Shown one piece after another: positions 1-7,413 of a DNA stretch of 54,406 nucleotides (the first letter of the stretch is position 1; the number at the start of each line of letters is the position of its first letter). Where the stretch lies: positions 1-54,406 of the IMG/VR virus record IMGVR_UViG_3300010373_001372, one strand, 5' to 3'. Under the pieces are notes generated by a model. The model was not told the origin of the DNA, did no database searches, and worked only from the letters and a program-made list of their open reading frames with translations. The position numbers and the translations under genes were made by a program. This stretch comes from a virus.

Positions 1-1023
1 TTGAGCCTCGATCTTTCCAGTCGCCGCCAGGTCGGTGCCACCCAACTCGCTCTGCCGCCGATGGGTTTTGGCGCGGCCCATCTCGGCGGCATGTACAATC
101 GCCTCGATGGCGTCGCCGCCCGCGAGACGCTCCAGGCGGCGTGGAATGGCGGTATCCGGCATTACGACACGGCGCCCTACTACGGCCTCGGCCTCAGCGA
201 GCACCGTCTTGGTGATTTCCTGCTCGACCAGCCGCGCGACCAGTTTCTGATCACGACCAAAGTCGGGCGGGTCCTGCACCGACCGGCCGACCCGAAAGCC
301 TTCGATCGGGGTGCCTGGACCTATGGGCTGAATTTCGAGATCGAGTGGAACTACACCTATGACGGCTTCATGCGTGCCTACGAGCAAAGCCTGATCCGGC
401 TTGGGCTCGACACAATTGATGCCCTGATCATCCACGATCTCGATGTGGTAGCCGCCCATGGCGAACATCATGCCGGGCGGCTCAAGGATCTCATGGAGAG
501 CGGTGTCAAAGCACTCGAGGAACTGAAGCGGAACGGCCAGATAAAGGCCATCGGTATGGGCCTCAATGTCACCGAAGCCCTTGAGACGATTGCCACGCGC
601 GTCGACATCGATTTCGGCATTGTCGCCATGCCTTACACGCTGCTCGACCAATCCTCGCTGCAAGGTATGCAGCGCTTCGCCGAACGCGGCGTCAGCGTCA
701 TCGTCGGCGCGCCCTACGCGTCGGGCATCCTCGCGACCGGCCCCGGACCAAACGCGCGCTATCGCTACGGTATTGCCTCCGACGAAATCCAGGAGCGCGT
801 TCGCCGCATCCAGGCTGTCTGTGCCCGGTACGGCGTCTCGCTGCAGGCCGCGGCCTTGCAGTTTCCGCTCGCTCACCCGGCCGTTGTATCGATCATCCCC
901 GGCGGTGCGTGCCCGTCGGAGGTCGCCAGCAATATCGACTTCCTCAAGGAGACGATCCCGGCAGCATTCTGGGTTGAACTCAAGGGAGCGGGCCTGATCG
1001 ACCCCGATGCACCCACGGCCTAG
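1..1023 (+). CDS. Aldo/keto reductase (host gene left of the prophage)
   Basis: 340 residues of an aldo/keto reductase of the D-threo-aldose / L-fucose / pyridoxal dehydrogenase branch, a cytosolic NAD(P)H-dependent TIM-barrel enzyme. Visible family marks are the early GFGAAHLGG segment, the active-site strand HYDTAPYYGLGLSEHRLG (catalytic Asp and Tyr), a KVGR lysine strand near residue 83, IHDLD near residue 145, and a C-terminal SIIPGG cofactor segment. It opens with TTG on the first base of the window, so the true start could lie upstream. Codon use is typical high-GC chromosome. It is the only gene left of the tRNA scar and so probably marks the host side of the insertion; its operon is outside the window. 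The exact substrate cannot be told from sequence. Confidence 0.85.
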   Translation: MSLDLSSRRQVGATQLALPPMGFGAAHLGGMYNRLDGVAARETLQAAWNGGIRHYDTAPYYGLGLSEHRLGDFLLDQPRDQFLITTKVGRVLHRPADPKAFDRGAWTYGLNFEIEWNYTYDGFMRAYEQSLIRLGLDTIDALIIHDLDVVAAHGEHHAGRLKDLMESGVKALEELKRNGQIKAIGMGLNVTEALETIATRVDIDFGIVAMPYTLLDQSSLQGMQRFAERGVSVIVGAPYASGILATGPGPNARYRYGIASDEIQERVRRIQAVCARYGVSLQAAALQFPLAHPAVVSIIPGGACPSEVASNIDFLKETIPAAFWVELKGAGLIDPDAPTA

Positions 1024-1123
1024 TTAACTGCAGTACCGGGCAGTCTGGCATGACTGCAAAAAGAACGGAACCAGGCCTGGCCGCGTGCCGCCTACCTCGG
1101 CGAAGGCTAAGTCGTTGAAGATA

Positions 1124-1168
1124 TGGTGCCGCTTAGGTGACTCGAACACCTGACCCCATCATTACGAA
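1124..1168 (-). other. tRNA-Thr(CGU) 3'-half remnant, probable attL
   Basis: Read on the minus strand this is the 3' half of a tRNA: anticodon loop with CGT (complement of 1164-1166), 3' anticodon strand TGATG, a perfect T arm (AGGTG-TTCGAGT-CACCT, complement of 1135-1151), 3' acceptor strand AAGCGGC, then encoded ACCA. The 5' half is missing: the bases at 1169-1173 no longer pair in the anticodon stem and no D arm or 5' acceptor strand follows. Such a fragment is left when a tyrosine-recombinase phage integrates into a tRNA gene. Given the orientation, the rebuilt intact tRNA should sit at the far right end of the element, beyond this window. Confidence 0.75.
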
Positions 1169-1348
1169 AATAGTGCTCCACTGAAAAACCTAGCCTTTTC
1201 AATGCGAACGCACCCGGAACGTTGCGGACTTGTTCGCACGTATCTGTGCGGTTTCTGTGCGCCGGATACGCGCCTTATCCATTCAAAATTACGCGCGCTC
1301 GTCATTCATTGACAATTCTGATAGAATCACCAGTGACGGGAGATCGGC
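1169..1348. promoter_or_regulatory. attL-flanking region with promoter for the cargo pair
   Basis: Gene-free stretch. It holds an internally repeated 18-mer (CTGTGCGGTTTCTGTGCG, 1244-1261) that recurs exactly at 54385-54402, a candidate integrase arm-type site. Next to the downstream gene is an extended -10 box, TG-A-TAGAAT (TG at 1319-1320, hexamer 1322-1327), with only a weak -35, and a TTGACA at 1309-1314 that may belong to an overlapping promoter. A GGGAG ribosome-binding site precedes the ATG at 1349. The cargo pair thus appears to have its own promoter, independent of phage early promoters, as expected for genes expressed in the lysogen. Confidence 0.5.
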
Positions 1349-1777
1349 ATGACCAGAAGTGAACACGTTATCGCTGCTTTGGCAGCGGGCGGAGAGAACG
1401 TCAGCTTTACACCTGTGCAGGTGCAGAAGCTGTTCTTTTTGCTGGATCGTGAGGCGCCGCATTTGCTCGATGGGCCGCATTTTGATTTTGCGGCTTACGA
1501 CTATGGTCCCTTCGACAAGACGGTCTATGACAATCTCGACGAACTTGCGGGACAAGGTTTGGCGCTGGTGCAGAGCACGGGGCGATACCGAGTTTATGCT
1601 CTGTCACAAAACGGATTTCAGCAGGGTGTTGGCATTCTAGCTAACCTGCCGCCTGCTACCAAAACCTACTTGGAGAGCGTCGCGGGGTGGGTGCGTAACC
1701 TTTCCTTCGAACAGCTCGTAGGGGCGATCTACAAGCGATATCCGGAAATGAAGGTAAATAGCGTCTTTCGCGGATGA
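1349..1777 (+). CDS. Panacea/SocA-like antitoxin candidate
   Basis: 142 residues. The pattern VQVQKLFFLLDREAP followed by FDFAAYDYGPFDKTVYDNL, a winged turn with GRYRVYALS, and a C-terminal YPEMKVNSVF resembles the Panacea (SocA/GepA, formerly DUF4065) domain: QKL helix, YGPF motif, terminal helix. Panacea proteins are promiscuous antitoxins paired with varied toxins; Caulobacter SocA is a ClpXP adaptor for the toxin SocB. Start is ATG 1349 with a GGGAG site about 8 bases upstream. The stop overlaps the next ATG by four bases (ATGA at 1774-1777), implying translational coupling with a proteasome-fold gene. The region looks less GC-rich than its neighbours and sits between attL and integrase, a usual place for cargo. 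A generic winged-helix protein is the alternative. Confidence 0.55.
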   Translation: MTRSEHVIAALAAGGENVSFTPVQVQKLFFLLDREAPHLLDGPHFDFAAYDYGPFDKTVYDNLDELAGQGLALVQSTGRYRVYALSQNGFQQGVGILANLPPATKTYLESVAGWVRNLSFEQLVGAIYKRYPEMKVNSVFRG

Positions 1778-2526
1778 CGATTGCCGTTACCTTCCACTGC
1801 ACAGACGGCGCGGTAATTGCGGCCGACAGCATGATCACGCCCAGCATGGGAGGGGTCGGTATCGGGCACCACCATGGGCAGAAGATTTCAATCCTGCCCG
1901 GTCCCCAGCTTTTCGCGTTCGCTGGCGATGTCGGGCAGAACGCACGATTTAGGATAATGGCTGAGCTAAATCACGGCCACATTGCGGGCCAACAACACGC
2001 TCTCGACTTTCCGTTACTCCTCACACGTTCAATAATACAGCAGTTCGTTCAGACTGGCATTAATAACTCGATAGATGCCAATCCCATTTTGATATTTGCG
2101 CACGGCGGAACTCATCATACCTGTGTTTTTGAAGGCGCGCTTCAGCCTAGACTTCTAGATGAGCATCATTACTACTCGGCGGCAGGTTCGGGGAAATTGT
2201 CCGCCGATCCGTTTTTGAGATTCCTCACGGACGTCTTCTGCTCCAATGGTCGACCCACTGTGAGGGAGGCCATCTTCTTGGCGACCTGGACCGTCCAGCA
2301 TGTCATAGACGTGAATCCGGGAGGTGTTGCCGGGCCGATAAGAATTGGCACATTTGAGCATAATCCGGTCGGCGGATTTGCGGCGAGAAGCTTGCCAATA
2401 AATGAGATCGAGGAACACCAACAGGCGCTCGAAAGCGCTCGTGACGCACTTAGGCTATGGCGCGATCAACTCCAGTCCGGAGACGCCGCGGCGGACGCGC
2501 CTGCCCAACCTGAAGTGCCTGCGTAA
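1774..2526 (+). CDS. Proteasome-fold Ntn-hydrolase, candidate toxin or protease
   Basis: 250 residues with the sequence logic of a proteasome beta/HslV/Anbu-type N-terminal nucleophile hydrolase. After Met removal the chain would begin with Thr; DGAVIAADS matches the strand that supplies Asp17, Lys37 (GQKISIL) fits catalytic Lys33, a Gly-rich AFAGDVG segment fits the Gly47 loop, AAGSGKLSADPF fits the Ser129 region, and HVIDVNPGGVAGPIRIG fits the late Asp/Gly-Gly strand. The last ~45 residues form an Ala/Gln/Asp-rich extension. It is translationally coupled to the Panacea-like gene upstream and ends 12 bases from the convergent integrase. The fold is well supported; its role as toxin, defence protease or peptidase is inference from partnership and position. 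Confidence 0.6.
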   Translation: MTIAVTFHCTDGAVIAADSMITPSMGGVGIGHHHGQKISILPGPQLFAFAGDVGQNARFRIMAELNHGHIAGQQHALDFPLLLTRSIIQQFVQTGINNSIDANPILIFAHGGTHHTCVFEGALQPRLLDEHHYYSAAGSGKLSADPFLRFLTDVFCSNGRPTVREAIFLATWTVQHVIDVNPGGVAGPIRIGTFEHNPVGGFAARSLPINEIEEHQQALESARDALRLWRDQLQSGDAAADAPAQPEVPA

Positions 2527-2538
2527 AAGCAGCCTCGT

Positions 2539-3693
2539 TCATGCCTCGGCCGCGCGCTTCTGGAAGTGCGGGCTGTGGTGCCAGTAGACGTCTTCGACCA
2601 TCTGCACGGTCATGCTGGCGGCGTCGGCGACTTCCTCGAGGCTGAGGCCGGATTGCACCCACCAGGTCACGCGGGTGTGGCGCAGGATGTGGGGCGTCAC
2701 TTCCTTGCCTAGCGCGCCGCCTTCGACAGCCGCATACCAGGGCTTACGCATCTTCTGGATCGGCTGGCCCTCGTAGGCCACGACGTGCCAGTGGTCGGTG
2801 CAGGGCTTGCCGGTCTTCTCCGCAATCGCCTTGCGCTTCTCGGCGTCGATCCGGTGCCAGCGGCGAAGGTGCGCAAGGATCCTGCGGTTGAGTTTCAGCG
2901 GGCCTCGCCGCTTGCTGGTCTCCTCCTCGCCGGCGCCCCGCCGGTAGAGCACGCCGCTGTCGAGATTGACCCAGCCGCCATTGACGTTGGCCATCCACTT
3001 GATGGCGAGGATCGCAGCGTGCCTCGTGCCGGTGTAGAGGCCGAGCAGGATGAAGCGGGCGCAATGGCGGTTGACCGCGCCGAGGTCGCGGCGCCAGCGG
3101 CTATGCTCCTCGCGCGTGGCGAGGTCCGTCCAGGTCAGCTTGTACCAGCCTAGCGCCCCGGCGAGCAGCGTGGCCGCCGCGCTACGCGTCAGCCAGTGCT
3201 GACGAGGTGGTGACTTCGGCGGCAGTGTGACGACGGGGATGCTGTCGAGCGGGCCGTGCTCGCGGTGCCAGTAATTGATCGCCGCCGACAGGACCGCCAG
3301 CTCGCGGCGGATCGACCCCGGCTTGATCTTCTTGCCGCGCAGCGCCGCATATTCGCGACAGGTCGCGCCCCGAATATCGGAGAGCTTGCGCTGCCCCCAA
3401 TAAGGCAGCAGGGCCGCGATATTGTAGCCAGCCATTTCCGGGCTGGAGCCGCGCGTGTTAGGCGCATGCTCCCGGCCATAGGCGGTCAGGACCTCGGCGA
3501 CGCTGAGGCGAGCTGGACTACTTTGGCTGACAGGCTCGAACTTGTCCGCGAGGTACTGCGAGAGTGCTTTTTCAGCGCCTGTGCTGTCATCAGCGCCGCA
3601 GCCTGTGCGGATAGATTTCGCTCCGTCTCGGATGATCCAGACGGCTTCGTCGTCGCGGAGGTAGAGCCTTGGGGGCTGTCTTTTGCGCGGCAT
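2539..3693 (-). CDS. int: Tyrosine recombinase, phage integrase
   Basis: 384 residues. The C-terminal catalytic domain shows the active-site set: Arg in LYTGTRHAAIL, HILRHTRVTW (H-x-x-R) and the nucleophile Tyr in VEDVYWHHSP, close to the C-terminus. The N-terminal part has a basic arm-binding region (MPRKRQPPRLYLRDD) and a SAM-like core-binding domain. The open frame extends upstream to 3831, but ATG 3693 starts the natural basic N-terminus. It is the last gene of the leftward early operon and overlaps the excisionase by about 200 bases. It would catalyse integration at, and excision from, the tRNA-Thr att site. Truncation is not apparent. Confidence 0.9.
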   Translation of the reverse strand: MPRKRQPPRLYLRDDEAVWIIRDGAKSIRTGCGADDSTGAEKALSQYLADKFEPVSQSSPARLSVAEVLTAYGREHAPNTRGSSPEMAGYNIAALLPYWGQRKLSDIRGATCREYAALRGKKIKPGSIRRELAVLSAAINYWHREHGPLDSIPVVTLPPKSPPRQHWLTRSAAATLLAGALGWYKLTWTDLATREEHSRWRRDLGAVNRHCARFILLGLYTGTRHAAILAIKWMANVNGGWVNLDSGVLYRRGAGEEETSKRRGPLKLNRRILAHLRRWHRIDAEKRKAIAEKTGKPCTDHWHVVAYEGQPIQKMRKPWYAAVEGGALGKEVTPHILRHTRVTWWVQSGLSLEEVADAASMTVQMVEDVYWHHSPHFQKRAAEA

Positions 3694-3872
3694 GTTTTCA
3701 CCATCATCCCCTTGATGCCCTGGGGGGTCACGAAGTCTTGCCGCCCGATCCGCATGATCGTCAAGGTCCCCCGGCCCGCCTCGGCGCGCAGCGTCTTCGG
3801 CGTGATCGTGTTGCGAAAGAACATTTCGCACGCCTCTTTGAGCGTCAGCGGCGTGTCGTCGGTGACGTCCAT
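3486..3872 (-). CDS. xis: Excisionase-like small DNA-binding protein
   Basis: 128 residues. The first ~65 form a compact MerR/Xis-like winged helix: LTLKEACEMFF, a polar turn ITPKTLRAEAGRG, then LTIMRIGRQDFVTPQGI, the layout of recombination directionality factors common in rhizobial prophages. The C-terminal half is Ser/Thr/Lys-rich and low-complexity and lies within the integrase reading region (208 bases of overlap), so translation of xis and int is probably coupled. ATG 3872 was chosen; a GTG at 3878 overlapping the dnaN stop is possible. It would bend DNA at attL/attR to direct excision. The long C-terminal tail may be a by-product of the overlap. Confidence 0.7.
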   Translation of the reverse strand: MDVTDDTPLTLKEACEMFFRNTITPKTLRAEAGRGTLTIMRIGRQDFVTPQGIKGMMVKTCRAKDSPQGSTSATTKPSGSSETERNLSAQAAALMTAQALKKHSRSTSRTSSSLSAKVVQLASASPRS

Positions 3873-3874
3873 TG

Positions 3875-5020
3875 TCACACCCGCATCGGCATGATGACGA
3901 CGCGGCGATCGTCGAACGTCGCGGCGTTGATGACGATGGGCGACATGGCGTCGGCGATCGCCAGCTCGATAGTCTCGGCGTCGAGGTTGGTCACCATTTC
4001 GATCAGATAGCGCCCGTCGACGCCGATCTCTTCCGTCTTGGCGCCGCCGAGCGATGAATGCACGCAGGCATCGCGCCCTTCGGCTTGGGTTTCGCCAGGC
4101 AGGCTGCGGAAGATGATCTCGGTCTCTTCGTCGTCCGAGAAATTGAGCCGGACGGCTTTTGCCTTGCTGCCGCCGGCGGCTGCCACAGCATTCTCGATCG
4201 CCACAACGAGGCTCTTGGCGTCATAGCTATGCGTCCCTGTACGCGTCGGCATCAGCCGGCGCCAGTCGGGATACGTGCCCTGAACGAGCTTCGAAACCAG
4301 CTTCGTTTCGCCACCGATCACAGTGATGCGGTCAGAAGCTTCGCCTGCGGTAACCGAGATCGACAGCTCACTATCGCCGTCGAAGAGCTTGGCGATAAGA
4401 CCGCAGGTCTTGGTCGGCACCGTGACGCCTTTTACGCCAGGCGTGATCCCCGGCGCGTCGATGTGGCGAACGTATAGCTTCTTTCCGTCCATGGCGCAGA
4501 CGACAAGTTTGGCGTGCTCGCTCGCGCTGCTGATCGTGCCGCATTCGAGGCGGATGCCACAAAGGAAGGCCCGATCATCGCCATCGTGGATTGCCGGCGA
4601 CATAGCGGTGAAAACCCGTGCGATCTCAGCGCTCTTGACGGTGAATGAATGCAGCTCGCTGTCCTGGGTGAAGTCCGGAAAGGGCTCAGGATCGAGCGTT
4701 GGTAGGGTGAAGCGCGACCGGCCGGCCGTAATCACCAGCTCGTAGGGCTGATAGTCAAGCTTGACCTCGCCCTTGTCCTTGAGCCTCCCCATCACGGCCG
4801 CCAGTCTGCTGGCCTCGACGCATAGCGGACCGGCATCGCCCTCTGCGGTGATCGACGTGGTCACACGCACATCGAGATCGGTCGCGACAAGGCTTGCCCT
4901 ACCGTCCGCCACCTCGATCAGCACGCAGGCGAGGATGGGATAGCCGCTGCGCTTCTCGATCGCACCGACCACCTTGCCAATCGCCGCGGCGAACGGCTTG
5001 GCCGCGAGGATGGCTGTCAA
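3875..5020 (-). CDS. dnaN: DNA polymerase III beta sliding clamp, phage-encoded
   Basis: 381 residues, full length for DnaN. Three repeated clamp domains are visible: an N-terminal helix followed by LACVLIEVADGRASLVATDL, a central FPDF-containing linker (LPTLDPEPFPDF), and a C-terminal domain with the usual YLIEMV and the terminal VVIMPMRV strand that forms part of the hydrophobic partner cleft. Clamps encircle DNA and tether polymerase. It lies in the leftward early operon, overlapping the next upstream gene by four bases and touching xis. A dedicated clamp is unusual for a lambda-like phage and could recruit host polymerase or bypass host factors that poison the host clamp. Confidence 0.88.
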   Translation of the reverse strand: MTAILAAKPFAAAIGKVVGAIEKRSGYPILACVLIEVADGRASLVATDLDVRVTTSITAEGDAGPLCVEASRLAAVMGRLKDKGEVKLDYQPYELVITAGRSRFTLPTLDPEPFPDFTQDSELHSFTVKSAEIARVFTAMSPAIHDGDDRAFLCGIRLECGTISSASEHAKLVVCAMDGKKLYVRHIDAPGITPGVKGVTVPTKTCGLIAKLFDGDSELSISVTAGEASDRITVIGGETKLVSKLVQGTYPDWRRLMPTRTGTHSYDAKSLVVAIENAVAAAGGSKAKAVRLNFSDDEETEIIFRSLPGETQAEGRDACVHSSLGGAKTEEIGVDGRYLIEMVTNLDAETIELAIADAMSPIVINAATFDDRRVVIMPMRV

Positions 5021-5361
5021 AGCAGGTCCTCCGGCTTGAGATCACCAAGGCCGGAGAAATCGCGGCCGAGTGCAATTTCGAGATAGTGAAGTGCCTCCCT
5101 CCGGTCGCCGCGCTGCCACCAGTCCGCTGCGTCGACAAGCGCCGGCGGATAGTCAACCTCAGGCCCATCATCCGCGTCGACCTCGGGGTCGCCGTCGGCC
5201 CACTCTTCGATCAGCTCCTGCTGCTCGATTTTGCCGACGCCTATCCGGCGGTTCAGTTCCTCGATCAGTTCGGCGTTTTCGAAACGGACCAAGTCGGGAT
5301 GAGCCCCAGCGGGTGCCAGTGCGGGCTTAGTAGCAGCCGATGCTGCGCTCATGACCGTCAT
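5017..5361 (-). CDS. Small acidic phage protein of unknown function
   Basis: 114 residues, not assigned to a known function. The N-terminal third is Ala/Pro-rich; then LVRFENAELIEELNRRIG suggests an amphipathic helix, a very acidic loop (EEWADGDPEVDADDGPEVD) follows, and the C-terminal part (DWWQRGDRREALHYLEIALG) looks helical. Start ATG 5361 overlaps the upstream gene's stop and follows a GGAGGG site; an ATG at 5352 is also possible. The stop overlaps the dnaN start by four bases, so it is translationally coupled to the clamp and might act with it. Confidence 0.65.
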   Translation of the reverse strand: MTVMSAASAATKPALAPAGAHPDLVRFENAELIEELNRRIGVGKIEQQELIEEWADGDPEVDADDGPEVDYPPALVDAADWWQRGDRREALHYLEIALGRDFSGLGDLKPEDLL

Positions 5362-5966
5362 GATGCCCTCCTCAGGCCGGCACGATAGGCGTCGATCGAC
5401 AAGCAATCGAGCGCCTTCAGAAAGTCCTCCTCGACCTGGTCGCGGCGGATGAAGCGTATCGGCTTGCCGGGCAGCGGCGGGGCCGATGGCACCCAGGCCG
5501 GTCCCTTCCCCTTCACGACATCGCGGTATTCGGTGGCGAGCGCCCTGGCGTCGGCGAGGTCGACAGCCGCGGCGATCTCGGCGGTTGGCTGGGGCAGATT
5601 GAACCGCTCCCAGACGGCAATAAGGATCCTGCGCTCAAGCCCCACGATGTCGGCGCCATGCGCCTGCAGCCAGGCCTTGAAGGGCGTCGAGAGATCGCGC
5701 GTCACCGATTCTGCAGCGTCGTGCAGCAGGCCATAGATACGCCACTCCGGCTTCGGGATGGCGTTGGCGACGATCAGCGAGTGCTGGGCGACCGACAGGT
5801 GCCAGTGCGTATTGTTGGCCCAGCGACCCTCGCCGCTGAGCTGCCAAGCCAAAGCACGCGGCTCGATCATTTCGGCCATCGGATTATCGAAGTCGAAGCA
5901 GAGGCCGGCGGCCGTGAAGACCCAGAACGGCGACAGTTCGCCCGAGGCGCGCGATAGCTCGCTCAT
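5358..5966 (-). CDS. HD-domain phosphohydrolase, YfbR-like
   Basis: 202 residues. Metal-binding signatures of the HD superfamily are in order: His in SVAQHSLIVAN, the HD pair in YGLLHDAAESVTRD, and a C-terminal Asp in AVDLADARALATEY. Layout and length match 5'-deoxynucleotidases of the YfbR type and phage relatives, which dephosphorylate dNMPs. It may tune nucleotide pools during phage replication, in keeping with its place in the early operon beside dnaN. Overlaps of four bases on both sides show tight coupling. Substrate is inferred from family only. Confidence 0.75.
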   Translation of the reverse strand: MSELSRASGELSPFWVFTAAGLCFDFDNPMAEMIEPRALAWQLSGEGRWANNTHWHLSVAQHSLIVANAIPKPEWRIYGLLHDAAESVTRDLSTPFKAWLQAHGADIVGLERRILIAVWERFNLPQPTAEIAAAVDLADARALATEYRDVVKGKGPAWVPSAPPLPGKPIRFIRRDQVEEDFLKALDCLSIDAYRAGLRRAS

Positions 5967-6544
5967 ATCGCTGCCGCCTTTTTCGCTTCGATCCGATCAA
6001 GCCGGTCGATTTCAGCGAGGATGAGCGCACCGGCCTTTACGAGGTCGCGTCGCGGATCGATCGAGGGCTTGAACCATCCGGCGGCCCACGGCCAAAGCCA
6101 CGCGATGGCCCCCCGAATGGATTGCGAAGGAGCCAAAGGAACGGCGGATGTGACGCTGCTTAGAGCGTAGACGGCGCCCGCTCTCGCGAGCTCGCCTGCA
6201 CCATGACCATCGTCATGGGAGACGTTCCAACCCTCGACCTCGATCTGTCGCCGCCGCTCGGCAACGATATCGAACAATGCTGCCGTCGCGACTTGCGCCT
6301 CGCCTGCGTTTCGGTCGGGCAGCTTCTCGAACCGGCCGTCCTCGAACTCCTCGCGGGGCCGGGCCCAAAGAGAGCCATCATCTATAGCGCGATAGATAGC
6401 GATGGGGCGCATATCGACGTTGCCGGCGTCGGCGTCTTCATCAAGGCCGTCGAACCAGAAGTCAGTCTGCATTTTGCCGATGCCTAGCAGCTCATAGAGG
6501 CTGCCGCGCTTCTTGTGCCGATGCGTCGGCGCGAGCGCGGTCAT
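5963..6544 (-). CDS. Conserved phage protein with AERRRQIEVEGW motif
   Basis: 193 residues. The C-terminal ~100 match a family I recall from many tailed phages: AERRRQIEVEGWNVSHDDGH, then GELARAGAVYAL, a Trp/Pro-rich WLWPWAAGWFKPS and RDLVKAGALILAEIDRLDR. The family is widespread, of unknown biochemical function, and often sits with early or nucleotide-metabolism genes. The N-terminal part is unlike anything I recognise. Coupled by four-base overlaps to genes on both sides in the leftward operon. Confidence 0.7.
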   Translation of the reverse strand: MTALAPTHRHKKRGSLYELLGIGKMQTDFWFDGLDEDADAGNVDMRPIAIYRAIDDGSLWARPREEFEDGRFEKLPDRNAGEAQVATAALFDIVAERRRQIEVEGWNVSHDDGHGAGELARAGAVYALSSVTSAVPLAPSQSIRGAIAWLWPWAAGWFKPSIDPRRDLVKAGALILAEIDRLDRIEAKKAAAI

Positions 6545-7017
6545 GACTTCACCCCCGCGAGGCGTTTGCCGACTTCGGCCATGAACTCGGGCCAGAGATC
6601 GCCGATCTCGGCAGATGTGTAGCCGCTGCGCCGGAGAACTGCCGCGACTTCCGGGGACTGCGACAAAGCGTCGGTGACCAGGCTCGCGGCCCGGTCGACG
6701 CGGTCGCGCCGATATTCGGCGTCGGCTTCCCAGGGCTTGCTCAATGTGACCGGCGCATCCTGCCGGATGACGTAGGTATCGGCGATCGCCTTAGCCTTTG
6801 GAAATTCGGCGCCGATCTGCTGGCGCGTGAACCCGGCATTGGCGAGGTCGCCATAGCTCGTCGCCTGACCGTCCTTGGCGAAGCCGAGAATGGTTTCGGC
6901 CATGCGCTCGGCAACGGTCGGCTCGCGTTCAGTCTGCCCGGCAAAGGCGACGGGCGTCGAAGCAAACGAGTGTGGGAGTTCTGCCGCAAAGGCGGCGACG
7001 GAAGCGTCGAGCATCAT
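6541..7017 (-). CDS. First gene of the leftward early operon, unknown function
   Basis: 158 residues, no family recognised. An Ala-rich N-terminus precedes two similar helical units: one reads GDLANAGFTRQQIGAEFPKA, the other LRRSGYTSAEIGDLWPEF; both look like short helix-turn-helix or bromodomain-like units of the form GxTxxxIGxxxP. It starts at ATG 7017 (or 7014) behind a GGAGG site, about 30 bases downstream of the predicted PL -10. As the first PL gene it occupies the place of lambda N, but it has no Arg-rich N-terminus, so an N-like antiterminator is not supported. Confidence 0.65.
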   Translation of the reverse strand: MMLDASVAAFAAELPHSFASTPVAFAGQTEREPTVAERMAETILGFAKDGQATSYGDLANAGFTRQQIGAEFPKAKAIADTYVIRQDAPVTLSKPWEADAEYRRDRVDRAASLVTDALSQSPEVAAVLRRSGYTSAEIGDLWPEFMAEVGKRLAGVKS

Positions 7018-7044
7018 GCCCTCCAGTGATGAAACTGAGGGCCG

Positions 7045-7089
7045 AAACTAGTCTTGTATCTTTACACGGTCAATACATGATCGTGTAAA
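7045..7089 (-). promoter_or_regulatory. PL-like promoter with repressor operator
   Basis: On the minus strand TTGACC (complement of 7068-7073), a 17-base spacer and TAGTTT (complement of 7045-7050) make a promoter reading into the 7017 gene. It is embedded in an inverted repeat: TTTACACG at 7061-7068 and CGTGTAAA at 7082-7089. The same CGTGTAAA half-site occurs at 8184-8191 in the immunity region, so the same repressor is expected to act at both places. The -10 match is modest. Confidence 0.6.
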
Positions 7090-7098
7090 TATGCAAGA

Positions 7099-7413
7099 TC
7101 ACCTGCGGGAGCGGCTCAAATCAGGCTCGCGGTCCGCCTGGTTGAGCCAGTCGGACATTGCCCGCTCCATCCGGCGGGTATTCTTGGCGATCTGCCTGAG
7201 GCTGTCGAGCCCTGCGCCAAGGGCGAAGAAAATGAAGGAGGATAGAAAGACGCTGAAGCCCGGCGCGCCCGCAATGATGACGCCCAATGCGACGCCGCCG
7301 CCGATTGCGCCACCCGACGGAATTGTACTGGCCGCCGTGGTCAAGACTTCCAGCGTCCACCAGCCGCCGATCAGAAACAGCACGATACCGATGAGATAAC
7401 AGACATAGGCCAT
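7099..7413 (-). CDS. Two-TM membrane protein in the rexB position
   Basis: 104 residues with a hydrophobic segment at residues 4-24, a Gly-rich hydrophobic stretch around 35-70 that can span the membrane once or twice, and a basic, charged C-terminal tail (IAKNTRRMERAMSDW). It begins 15 bases after the repressor gene ends and is followed by the PL region, so it should be transcribed with the repressor in the lysogen. Lambda keeps its exclusion genes rexAB in the same slot. A role in superinfection exclusion is an inference from location and membrane topology; no sequence likeness to RexB is claimed. Confidence 0.65.
   Translation of the reverse strand: MAYVCYLIGIVLFLIGGWWTLEVLTTAASTIPSGGAIGGGVALGVIIAGAPGFSVFLSSFIFFALGAGLDSLRQIAKNTRRMERAMSDWLNQADREPDLSRSRR

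Noticed and set aside
6541-7017. N-type antiterminator in the first PL gene
   Set aside because: No Arg-rich N-terminus and no boxB-like hairpin seen downstream of the promoter.
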